From NCBI GenBank assembly GCA_021775715.1, contig JAJFHI010000297.1, positions 1 to 7,565 on the forward strand: a stretch of 7,565 nucleotides of DNA, written 5' to 3'. Position 1 is the first letter of the stretch; each line of letters opens with the position of its first letter. Positions 1 to 6,869 of this stretch are shown here, piece by piece. The position numbers and the translations under genes were made by a program. The notes beneath the pieces were generated by a model. It did not search any database. It saw only the letters and a program-made list of their open reading frames with translations, and was not told where the DNA came from. Origin of the DNA: Hyphomicrobiaceae bacterium. GTDB taxonomy: Bacteria > Pseudomonadota > Alphaproteobacteria > Rhizobiales > Hyphomicrobiaceae.

Positions 1-783
1 GACCGCATCCATGGCGGGGATGGTAACGATCGCCTCCAGGGTGGAGATGGTAACGATCGCCTCCACGGCGGTGACGGTAACGACCGCATGCACGGTGGAG
101 ATGGTAACGATCGCCTCCAGGGTGGAGATGGTAACGACCGCATCCATGGTGGAGATGGTAACGATCGCCTCCACGGTGGAGATGGTAACGACCGCATGCA
201 CGGCGGGGACGGTAACGACCGCCTCCACGGAGGTGATGGTAACGATCGCCTCCACGGTGGCGAAGGTAACGAACGCCTCCATGGCGGGGATGGTAACGAC
301 CGCATGCACGGCGGAGATGGTAACGATCGCCTCCAGGGTGGAGATGGTAACGATCGCCTCCACGGCGGTGACGGTAACGACCGCCTCCACGGTGGAGATG
401 GTAACGACCGCATCCATGGCGGGGATGGTAACGATCGCCTCCACGGCGGTGACGGTAACGACCGCCTCCACGGTGGCGATGGAAACGACGTCCTAAGTGG
501 TGGCGATGGTGATGATATATTTTTACTATCTGAGGGCGGCGGCAACGATATTGTTTATGGAGGCGCCGGCGGAAACTGGTTGGATACCCTCGATCTCAAC
601 AGTCTCGGCATGAACGATTCTATTGATTCGGCCGGGGCGGATTGGACGCTTGTACTTGATCAAGGCGAAATTCTCGCACAAGACGAGTCTTCCATGTCCC
701 TGAGCAACGATGCAGATGGTCAAATCGTTTTCAATGATGGAAACACTATCAACTTTCATGACATTGAGAGTATCCAATTCTAG
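1..783 (+). CDS. RTX (hemolysin-type calcium-binding repeat) protein, type I secreted; C-terminal part only
   Basis: Reading frame 1 is open from the first base to the TAG at 781-783, giving the last 260 residues; the N-terminus lies outside the window. Codons 2-172 are 19 nonapeptides, mostly RLHGGDGND, which match the RTX consensus GGxGxDxUx (U = large hydrophobic). In the known family these fold into a parallel beta-roll that binds calcium between turns once outside the cell. Codons 173-260 form a non-repetitive end with GGAGGNWLDTLDL, a WTLVLD strand, DGQIVFNDG and a terminal INFHDIESIQF. This resembles the C-terminal target domain of proteins exported through type I ABC/MFP/TolC machines (VCA0849-type subclass, from memory). 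The protein is therefore probably secreted or surface-held. No enzymatic or adhesive domain is visible, so its activity cannot be named. The ATG at codon 30 lies inside the repeats and is not a start. No transporter genes are in the window. Confidence 0.93.
   Translation, partial: DRIHGGDGNDRLQGGDGNDRLHGGDGNDRMHGGDGNDRLQGGDGNDRIHGGDGNDRLHGGDGNDRMHGGDGNDRLHGGDGNDRLHGGEGNERLHGGDGNDRMHGGDGNDRLQGGDGNDRLHGGDGNDRLHGGDGNDRIHGGDGNDRLHGGDGNDRLHGGDGNDVLSGGDGDDIFLLSEGGGNDIVYGGAGGNWLDTLDLNSLGMNDSIDSAGADWTLVLDQGEILAQDESSMSLSNDADGQIVFNDGNTINFHDIESIQF
4..516 (+). repeat. 27-bp tandem repeat encoding 19 RTX nonapeptides
   Basis: Nineteen contiguous 27-bp units run in phase with the codons. The first 18 (4-489) begin with a CGC Arg codon and encode R-[LMI]-[HQ]-GGDGND. 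The last (490-516) encodes VLSGGDGDD and marks the transition to the C-terminal domain. Several units are identical at DNA level: 4-30 equals 409-435; 31-57 equals 328-354; 58-84 equals 355-381 and 436-462; 166-192 equals 382-408. The dimer 31-84 is thus repeated exactly at 328-381. One unit (247-273) has Glu for Asp in both acidic positions (GGEGNE). This pattern fits array growth by duplication or unequal crossing-over. Confidence 0.96.
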
Positions 784-1032
784 GTCATTAAAATTTGAAA
801 TCGAGCGATTACTCCGTTGGACCGCAAGCAGCGTTGCTGCTGAACGTCAAAGATGCCTCGAAATGTGCTGGTGGCGGGTCATTGCAGGCGTAGGCCAAAA
901 TAGTTTGCCGCCCATGGATCTTTAAACGACGCCAGAACTTGAGCAATTCGGTCGCGCCGAGCCATTGCACCGGCACGCACGAATTGCGAAGCTTCGTCGT
1001 CAAAAAATCAAAAAGTTCGACGGAGGAACACG
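784..1032. other. Intergenic region between the RTX gene and glpK
   Basis: No confident gene. A perfect hairpin with AGCAGC/GCTGCT arms and a GTT loop lies at 827-841, but no T-tract follows, so it is at best a weak terminator candidate for the RTX gene. A 10-bp palindrome, CGAAGCTTCG, lies at 987-996. A 64-codon open frame on the minus strand (1003 to 809) gives a fairly protein-like sequence (for example FWRRLKIHGRQT and AYACNDPPP) but has no ribosome binding site; see findings. No convincing sigma-70 promoter for glpK was found by eye. Confidence 0.6.
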
Positions 1033-2550
1033 ATGGGCGGCTATATTCTCAGCATTGACCAGGGAACAACCTCATCACGAGCTATCATTTTTGATGATCA
1101 GTTCAAGCCCATCGCAACCGACCAACAGGAATTTACGCAGCACTTTCCGCGCTCAGGCTGGGTCGAGCACGACCCTGAAGACATCTGGCGTACAACTGTT
1201 GAGACGTGCCGCGGTGCCATCGCCAACGCGGGGCTGAACGCCGCTGATATCGCGGCGATCGGCATAACCAACCAGCGCGAGACAACTGTCGTTTGGGACC
1301 GCAAAACCGGCAAACCGATACACAATGCAATTGTTTGGCAGGACCGGCGTACGGCTGATACTTGCGCCCATCTCAAAGCTGCCGGTCACGAACCTGCCGT
1401 AACAGAAAAGACCGGACTGCTGCTCGACCCCTATTTCTCTGGCACCAAAGTCGCGTGGATACTAGATAACGTCGCAGGCGCGCGCGACGCAGCAGACGCG
1501 GGCAAGCTCGCATTCGGCACCATTGATTGCTTCCTATTGTGGCGCCTCACCGGAGGTCGCGTGCACGCAACCGACGCCACCAACGCCAGCCGCACCTTGC
1601 TCTACGACATCCGAGAAAACCGCTGGCGCGGAAGCTTGCTCGACCTCCTGCGCGTACCTGCTTCGATGCTACCTGAGGTTAAAGACTGCGCCACTGATTT
1701 CGGTGTCACTGATGCCGACATCTTCGGCGGGCAGATCAAGATCTGTGGCATCGCCGGCGACCAACAGGCTGCCACAATAGGTCAGGCGTGTTTCCAGCCG
1801 GGCATGATCAAGTCGACGTATGGAACCGGTTGCTTTGCGCTGATCAATACGGGCGATGAATGCATTCAGTCCAAAAACCGGTTGCTAACGACCATTGCTT
1901 ACCGCCTTGATGGCAAAACATCCTATGCGCTCGAAGGTTCGATATTTATTGCCGGTGCCGCAGTGCAGTGGCTGCGTGATGGCCTCGGAATCATCGATGA
2001 CGCAGCAGAAACCGGCCCGCTTGCAGATGCCGCCGACCCGGCACAAGACGTGATTCTCGTGCCGGCTTTCGCTGGCCTCGGCGCACCTTATTGGGAGCCC
2101 AATGTACGTGGCGCGATATTCGGTTTGAGCCGCGGTACAGGGCCCAAGGAAATGTCGCGCGCAGCACTAGAAGCGGTCTGCTATCAGACCCGCGATCTTG
2201 TCGAAGCCATGCAGGCGGATTGGGGCGCGCGCGGCGATACGCCAGTGTTGCGTGTTGACGGAGGAATGGTTGCCAGTGACTGGACTATGCAGTCGCTCGC
2301 CAATATTTTGGACACACCGATCGACCGCCCAACCGTTTTGGAGACGACCGCCTTGGGTGCTGCCTGGCTTGCTGGAATGCATGCCGGTGTCTGGCCCGAC
2401 CAACAGCAATTCTCCAAGCAATGGCACCTCGAACGTCGCTTTGAGCCCAACCTCGACCCACAAATCCGCGAAAAAAAATATGCTGCATGGAAAGATGCTG
2501 TCGCAAGCGTCATCAATCACCAGCGCCTTGGTGAGAATCATGCAGGCTGA
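1033..2550 (+). CDS. glpK: Glycerol kinase (EC 2.7.1.30)
   Basis: Phosphorylates glycerol with ATP to sn-glycerol-3-phosphate in the cytoplasm, trapping glycerol for catabolism or lipid synthesis. The 505 residues match the family's usual length of about 500. The N-terminal phosphate-binding strand SIDQGTTSSR is at 7-16. Glycerol-contact residues fall in NQRE (80-83) and the DPYFSGTK segment (132-139). The FGGY signature FGTIDCFLLWRLTGG is at 161-175, the catalytic aspartate is D243 in GIAGDQQAA (239-247), STYGTGCF is at 261-268, and the C-terminal nucleotide-binding VDGG is at 408-411. The start is supported by GGAGG at 1022-1026, 6 nt before the ATG. The loop before D243 (FGGQIKICG) lacks the GGTRIP form that binds fructose-1,6-bisphosphate in E. 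coli GlpK, and the C-terminal IIA-Glc contact segment is not conserved, so enterobacterial control is unlikely (inference). No glycerol facilitator or glpD is visible nearby; an SDR gene follows after 15 nt. Confidence 0.97.
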   Translation: MGGYILSIDQGTTSSRAIIFDDQFKPIATDQQEFTQHFPRSGWVEHDPEDIWRTTVETCRGAIANAGLNAADIAAIGITNQRETTVVWDRKTGKPIHNAIVWQDRRTADTCAHLKAAGHEPAVTEKTGLLLDPYFSGTKVAWILDNVAGARDAADAGKLAFGTIDCFLLWRLTGGRVHATDATNASRTLLYDIRENRWRGSLLDLLRVPASMLPEVKDCATDFGVTDADIFGGQIKICGIAGDQQAATIGQACFQPGMIKSTYGTGCFALINTGDECIQSKNRLLTTIAYRLDGKTSYALEGSIFIAGAAVQWLRDGLGIIDDAAETGPLADAADPAQDVILVPAFAGLGAPYWEPNVRGAIFGLSRGTGPKEMSRAALEAVCYQTRDLVEAMQADWGARGDTPVLRVDGGMVASDWTMQSLANILDTPIDRPTVLETTALGAAWLAGMHAGVWPDQQQFSKQWHLERRFEPNLDPQIREKKYAAWKDAVASVINHQRLGENHAG

Positions 2551-2565
2551 GATGATTGAGGCGGC

Positions 2566-3453
2566 ATGCCGGTAAGAAAAATTGTCGACCGATTCATTTC
2601 CCGATATGCCCGGCCTGATGCCGCGCAATTGGCATTGGTCGAACACCTGACTCCGGCGATTGTCGTCACGGGAGCTTCACGTGGCATTGGCAAAGCACTT
2701 GCGTCTCGGTTTGCCGGAGACGGCGGCTTCATCGTGTTGGTCGCACGCGGGCCGGCGGCACTTCTCAAGGCAGCCGAGGAGATTCGCGACATCTTTCCAG
2801 CGGCACGCGTTGAAACAATCTCATGCGACATGGCCGAGGACAATGCCGCGCAACAGCTGAAGACTGCCGTTGGCAATATGGGCGGGTATGTCGACGTTCT
2901 CGTCAACAATGCCGGTATCGGACTGGCTGGCACCTTCGTGAGCCAAAACACAACCGAAATCGACAATCTCATCGCGCTGAATATTGAAGCCGTTACACGC
3001 CTGACACGCGCGCTACTGCCCGATATGCTTGGCCGCGCGCGTGGCGGCATTATCAATATCGGCTCACTTGGCGGTTATGTCCCGGGCCCGCAACAGGCGG
3101 CCTACTACGCCAGCAAAGCCTATGTGCAGACATTTACCGAAGGGGTCGCCTACGAAAATCGCGGCAGAGGTGTGCGCATTCTAGTGGCGCTGCCGGGACC
3201 GGTCACGACTAAGTTTCATCAAGATATGGGCGCTGATCGCGCGCTCTACCAATGGATCATTCCATTGATGACACCTGACGCAACTGCGGCGTCAATCATC
3301 CGCGCCTACAAACTTGGACGCAGCGTTGCGATCCCTGGTGTGCTCAACAATCTCTTTGCTGTTGCGATGCGCTTGTTGCCGCACCCAATCATGTTGCCGA
3401 TCGTGAACACACTTCTTCGGCCCTTTAGCCGCAACAGTATTCGTCGAAAATAA
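2566..3453 (+). CDS. Short-chain dehydrogenase/reductase (SDR), substrate unknown
   Basis: A 295-residue classical SDR, an NAD(P)(H)-dependent oxidoreductase on a Rossmann fold. The cofactor glycine motif TGASRGIG is at 35-42, C87-D88 is the usual acidic site after beta-3, NNAG is at 114-117 and N139 is the structural asparagine. The catalytic serine is S167 (IGSLGG) and the YxxxK pair is Y180 and K184, so the full tetrad is present. Arginines R39 and R61 are compatible with NADP(H) preference (inference). It differs from compact FabG-type SDRs in a 30-residue N-terminal extension and a C-terminal tail (about 258-287) rich in hydrophobic and basic residues that may hold it at the membrane. 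Such proteins fall in the broad DltE/COG0300-like group. The ATG has GAGG at 2558-2561, 4 nt upstream. It begins 15 nt after the glpK stop, so co-transcription is likely, but a role in glycerol metabolism is not shown. Confidence 0.9.
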   Translation: MPVRKIVDRFISRYARPDAAQLALVEHLTPAIVVTGASRGIGKALASRFAGDGGFIVLVARGPAALLKAAEEIRDIFPAARVETISCDMAEDNAAQQLKTAVGNMGGYVDVLVNNAGIGLAGTFVSQNTTEIDNLIALNIEAVTRLTRALLPDMLGRARGGIINIGSLGGYVPGPQQAAYYASKAYVQTFTEGVAYENRGRGVRILVALPGPVTTKFHQDMGADRALYQWIIPLMTPDATAASIIRAYKLGRSVAIPGVLNNLFAVAMRLLPHPIMLPIVNTLLRPFSRNSIRRK

Positions 3454-3524
3454 CACCACATCGATCAGCAAGCGGCACGGTCGTTTGCATTCTATCAAGA
3501 CTTTGCCTCTAAAACACTTCTCAG

Positions 3525-3559
3525 GCACCGCGAATTTTTGGTTTCGCGTATCACGGTGC
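3525..3559 (+). repeat. Composite hairpin downstream of the SDR gene
   Basis: Inner arms CGCGAA (3529-3534) and TTCGCG (3543-3548) pair across an 8-nt T-rich loop. Outer arms GCAC (3525-3528) and GTGC (3556-3559) pair beyond a 7-nt one-sided bulge. No T-tract follows on either strand, so it is not a standard intrinsic terminator. It could stabilise the 3' end of the glpK-SDR transcript (inference). Confidence 0.5.
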
Positions 3560-3663
3560 TACCAGCGCGGCGGAAGGTGCTTTCTGAAGGTTCTTAAATA
3601 ATAGAGCCTGCGGTTTTCAGCACCCCGCCTGCGCCGGATTTTATTTTTACTCAAAGCGCACGC

Positions 3664-3697
3664 AAAAAGGCCGCGAAACGATCTATCCCGCGGCCTT
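3664..3697 (-). terminator. Rho-independent terminator of the TonB-dependent receptor gene
   Basis: Perfect 9-bp arms AAGGCCGCG (3667-3675) and CGCGGCCTT (3689-3697) enclose a 13-nt loop. Read on the minus strand the stem runs straight into TTTTT (complement of 3664-3668), the classic intrinsic terminator layout, 28 nt past the receptor stop codon. On the plus strand the stem is followed by a poorer T-rich run (CGGATTTGTTCTT), so weak bidirectional action is possible. Confidence 0.88.
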
Positions 3698-3724
3698 CGG
3701 ATTTGTTCTTAAGATTTAGACAAA

Positions 3725-6544
3725 TTAGAATTTGATGCGGACACCACCGTAAGCTGCCACAGGTGGTGCTGGCAGGATCGTGCGTGGATCGCGGAACTCG
3801 GTAATCGGTGCGACTCCACCGCCTTCGACAACTTCGCTTGCTTCATCGGCCTCAAAAAACGTCCCGAACAAACCATACTCACGGTCGAAGACGTTGTTGA
3901 CGAAACCGTAAAACTCGATGTTGTCGCTAACCTTGTAAGACGTGTTTAAGTCAACGCGGGTGTAGCCGGCCAACGTATCAGCATCGTTGCCTTCGTCGCC
4001 GAGGAAGATCTGATCGCTGGCGGCAACCAAATCCGCACCAACTGTCCACTTCTCAGTGACATTGTATTCAAAACCGGCCTTGAAGCGATGCTCAGGAATG
4101 CCCGGGATGCGATCGCCCGGTGTGACGTTGACACAGGCTGCATCAGGATCAGCGATACAGGGCACGCTCGCCGGGTTACTTGGCGAGCTGAACTCGTTGG
4201 CTGTTTCAAATGTTGCACGCACATAGGCGTAGTTGGCATAAACGGCCCACGACGACGTTTCATACTTCACATTCGCCTCAATACCCTGACGAAGCGTGTC
4301 GCCGGCGTTTAGGAAGAAGCCAAGGCCAAGTGTTGGCGAAGAGACAAACAGGATATCGTCTTGGTTGAGCGTCCGGAAGTAGCCAACGCCATACGACAAT
4401 CTCTGATCGCCTGATCGCATACGGCCCTTAACGCCAACTTCCCAGGTATTCGACAAAACCTGCTCGAGTGGCGGGTCGTCGGTCAGGAAGCTTTCGATCG
4501 GGCATGGGTTCTCCGGGTTGGCACACGCCAGTTCTCCAGGCGTCGGTGCACGGTTGGCCTCCGAATAGCTGCCATAAACCGTCAATCCCTTTTGAACTTC
4601 GTAAGTCAGGCCAACGTTTGGATTGAAGGCTTCAAACGTATGGTTGGACGTGATCTCAGGAAAGTTGCCATTGAGATCGACCAGATCGACCATCGCATAG
4701 TTGTAACGTCCGCCGACCGTCAAGGTCAGCTCGTTCGTAAGTTCGGTCACGTTCTGGAAGAACAATCCGACATATTCGGTCGTAACATCAACTTCACGGG
4801 CTGCGAAGTCGTCAGGCTCACTGATCGTGATACCACTACCGGCTACGACGAAGTTCCTTCCAATGGTGCCAATCTCTGAGCGGGTATTAAACAGAACACT
4901 GCCCCGGTCATAGCTGGCGCCCGCCAGAAACTGATTTTTTAGGCCAAACAGGCGGGACTTCTCAACACCCTGAACCGTTCCACCCCAGCTTTCCGCCTCT
5001 TGCGAGATTCGGTCCACAACACCGAACGGCTCGTTGCCAACATCGTCTTCTTCGATGATTTCGCCGTTGGCATTTTCGAGCGCTTCAAGCTGACCATCTT
5101 CAAGCTCTTCCGAACAAAGGGCCTCGTCGAGTTCGCCTGGCAGCGCAATGCCATTGTCATCGGCGACCTCCTCACACTCACCAGCTTCAAGAAGGTTGCC
5201 ATCAACTACGTTCGACTTAAAGCGGCGGTAGTACACAAGACCCGACAAAGTCAGCGTCTCGGTTGCCTTCAACTTGGCATGGAGCTGGGGCATCACAAGT
5301 TCGACTTCAGTTGTTTGTGGCGACGTAAAAGTCAACGCGCGGTCAATCGCCAGCAGCTCGACGGGTGCTGCCGACACAACGCCGGCAACACTGTCGGCGA
5401 GCGTCAGATTAAAGTGCGCCTCAAACCGCGAAGTCTTGTAGCCGACGTCACCATAAAAGCGCTGAATATCGACCTCGGAAAAGTCGCGGTATCCATCATC
5501 GAGAATACGCTCGTAAGCCGCATAGGCTGCGAAGTTGCCGAACTGCGTGCCGTGCTGGACACCTATCTTGCGGCGGCCAAATGAACCACCGGAAGCATCG
5601 ATTTCGGTGCCTTGATAATTGAAACCGTCCTTCATCTGAACTGACAACGCGCCGCCGATGGCATTGAGGCCATAGACAGGGTTGCCGGTCACAAGCGTGA
5701 TGTCGCTGATCGCATTCGATGGCATGAAATCGAAGAACACCGTGTCGCCGAACACTTCGTTAACACGCACGCCGTTTTGATAAACAGACAAGCCTTGCGG
5801 GAAGCCCGTCACCGAACCCGTTGAGAAGCCACGAAACTCGATTTGCGTTCTGAACGTCGACCCGGCGGCATCATTCAGGATCAAACCTGGAATGTTTTTC
5901 TGCAGGGCTTCTTGTGGTTCGGTTTGACCACCACGCTGCAGGTCCTCGGCAGATGCCGTGTACGCGGCACTTGGAACCTTACTAAATTCAATCACACCAC
6001 CGGCTGGTGAAATCGGCACAAAGTCTCCGCTGGCGCGGGCCTGAGATTCTGTTTGCGGCGGTGCCTCAACTGGCTCCCCCTGTACGAAATCATCGGCAGG
6101 CAAAGGATCGATTCCGTCGTCAATCTGCGGCGCTGGTGTAGCATCCGCTTGCTGCGGCGCAGGCTCGGGGGTTGTATCCACTTGTGCGGGTTGCGGTTTT
6201 GGCTGCTCTTGAATGACTTCCACTTCGGGAAGCGTGGTGTCGGAATCCGCACCGTTGGCCTGGTCCGGCTCAGCTGGCGTGGGCTGGTCAGCACTATCGG
6301 TTGCCGGCGCGTCTGACGCAGACGCATCTGGTGGTGCCGTCTCAGTCGTCGTCGCTTCGGGGGCGGTTGCTTCCGGTGTCGGCGTCTCAGGAGTCGACGG
6401 CGTTTCTGGAGCCGGCGCTTCTGTGACTGGCGGAGCCGGGTCCTGAGGCGCATCCTGCGCGCTCAGTGTGCTGAACAAGCCACCGACGAATACCGCAGAT
6501 GAAGCCAATAGTGCGATCTTTGAATTCTTCAACTTGATGGCCAT
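3725..6544 (-). CDS. TonB-dependent outer-membrane receptor
   Basis: A 939-residue outer-membrane receptor expected to import a metal chelate or other scarce ligand using TonB-ExbB-ExbD energy. A signal peptide (1-29: KLKNSK, hydrophobic core, cleavage after TLSA) supports the ATG. Residues 30-165 are a low-complexity Pro/Ala/Thr/Glu-rich stretch that includes LPEVEVIQ at 105-112, a plausible TonB box. The plug domain spans roughly 188-305 (ALQKNIPGLIL, FRGFSTGS, VYGLNAIGGALSV). The beta-barrel follows, with YGSYSEANRAPTPGEL near 657-671 and FVNNVFDREYG at 881-891, and ends in the outer-membrane C-terminal phenylalanine (GVRIKF). Cysteine pairs C457/C477, C674/C681 and C796/C804 are probably loop disulfides. 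Residues 450-505 form a strongly acidic segment without Lys or Arg. The barrel resembles FecA-like (COG4772) receptors, but the ligand cannot be assigned. The gene is monocistronic here, with a terminator just downstream; the Shine-Dalgarno is weak (G-rich, with GGGG close to the ATG). Confidence 0.95.
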   Translation of the reverse strand: MAIKLKNSKIALLASSAVFVGGLFSTLSAQDAPQDPAPPVTEAPAPETPSTPETPTPEATAPEATTTETAPPDASASDAPATDSADQPTPAEPDQANGADSDTTLPEVEVIQEQPKPQPAQVDTTPEPAPQQADATPAPQIDDGIDPLPADDFVQGEPVEAPPQTESQARASGDFVPISPAGGVIEFSKVPSAAYTASAEDLQRGGQTEPQEALQKNIPGLILNDAAGSTFRTQIEFRGFSTGSVTGFPQGLSVYQNGVRVNEVFGDTVFFDFMPSNAISDITLVTGNPVYGLNAIGGALSVQMKDGFNYQGTEIDASGGSFGRRKIGVQHGTQFGNFAAYAAYERILDDGYRDFSEVDIQRFYGDVGYKTSRFEAHFNLTLADSVAGVVSAAPVELLAIDRALTFTSPQTTEVELVMPQLHAKLKATETLTLSGLVYYRRFKSNVVDGNLLEAGECEEVADDNGIALPGELDEALCSEELEDGQLEALENANGEIIEEDDVGNEPFGVVDRISQEAESWGGTVQGVEKSRLFGLKNQFLAGASYDRGSVLFNTRSEIGTIGRNFVVAGSGITISEPDDFAAREVDVTTEYVGLFFQNVTELTNELTLTVGGRYNYAMVDLVDLNGNFPEITSNHTFEAFNPNVGLTYEVQKGLTVYGSYSEANRAPTPGELACANPENPCPIESFLTDDPPLEQVLSNTWEVGVKGRMRSGDQRLSYGVGYFRTLNQDDILFVSSPTLGLGFFLNAGDTLRQGIEANVKYETSSWAVYANYAYVRATFETANEFSSPSNPASVPCIADPDAACVNVTPGDRIPGIPEHRFKAGFEYNVTEKWTVGADLVAASDQIFLGDEGNDADTLAGYTRVDLNTSYKVSDNIEFYGFVNNVFDREYGLFGTFFEADEASEVVEGGGVAPITEFRDPRTILPAPPVAAYGGVRIKF

Positions 6545-6764
6545 TGCCCCAAGTTTCCCCCGTAATTATCCCCGACGTATCAACAAGGCACCTTGGCGCT
6601 TGACGATCTCGAGTAACGTTTCTCCTACAAACTAGTGTTTAGTCGTATCGAATTGGCGGTCAACGCAGGGAGTTAACAATTCATTAAGAACTGTGACGGA
6701 GTGTTGCGAAGCTGCGTCATAATTCGGGAAAGCGGAATTGTGTTGCAGTACCAATGGGAAAACG

Positions 6765-6782
6765 TCCCGAACAATTTCGGGA
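6765..6782. repeat. 7-bp inverted repeat, possible operator or RNA hairpin
   Basis: TCCCGAA (6765-6771) and TTCGGGA (6776-6782) are perfect arms around a 4-nt CAAT loop. The right arm belongs to one of three direct copies of TTCGGGAA in this intergenic region. No T-tract follows, so it is not a terminator. A regulator site or a leader hairpin are both possible; neither can be proven from sequence alone. Confidence 0.45.
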
Positions 6783-6845
6783 AACACTTCATTTCGCAAA
6801 ACAAATATTATTATCCGAACACATGGTTGGCCTTGTTTGCCCACA

Positions 6846-6869
6846 CTCACCACAGACTCGAGTGGTGAG
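6846..6869. repeat. 8-bp perfect inverted repeat, possible operator
   Basis: CTCACCAC (6846-6853) and GTGGTGAG (6862-6869) are perfect arms separated by 8 nt. No T-tract lies on either side, which argues against an intrinsic terminator. Arm centres are 16 bp apart, compatible with a dimeric regulator or an RNA hairpin. It sits about 300 bp from the receptor start and 340 bp from the exported-protein start, rather far for a simple operator. Confidence 0.45.

Larger units (their letters stand above)
3454..3724. other. Convergent intergenic region
   Basis: Lies between the 3' ends of the SDR gene (+) and the receptor gene (-). It contains a composite hairpin at 3525-3559 and the receptor gene's terminator at 3664-3697, annotated separately. 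T-rich sequence at 3639-3649 follows a GC-rich stretch and could help end SDR transcription, but its stem is only about 4 bp. No gene is seen. Confidence 0.6.

Noticed and set aside
88..90. ATG as start of the RTX gene
   Set aside because: It encodes the Met of an RMHGGDGND unit, with identical repeats continuing upstream to the window edge and no ribosome binding site; the gene is 5'-truncated by the window.
11..496. A 161-codon frame-2 ORF giving VTIAS/VTTAS repeats
   Set aside because: It is a by-product of the 27-bp repeat (a multiple of 3 without stops in this frame). Frame 1 encodes the canonical RTX nonapeptides and continues into the type I secretion domain.
1..516. CRISPR array or satellite DNA
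   Set aside because: Units are contiguous, have no unique spacers and are in codon phase with an RTX consensus.
827..841. Terminator for the RTX gene
   Set aside because: The 6-bp hairpin is perfect, but no T-tract follows it, so it does not meet the intrinsic terminator pattern.
5000..5584. 194-codon plus-strand ORF inside the receptor gene
   Set aside because: It is antisense to a well-supported TonB-dependent receptor and its translation shows no recognisable domain.
5992..6453. Arg-rich 153-codon ORF overlapping the receptor N-terminus
   Set aside because: Its Arg/Pro-rich composition is the frame-shifted image of the Pro/Ala/Thr/Glu codons of the receptor's low-complexity segment.
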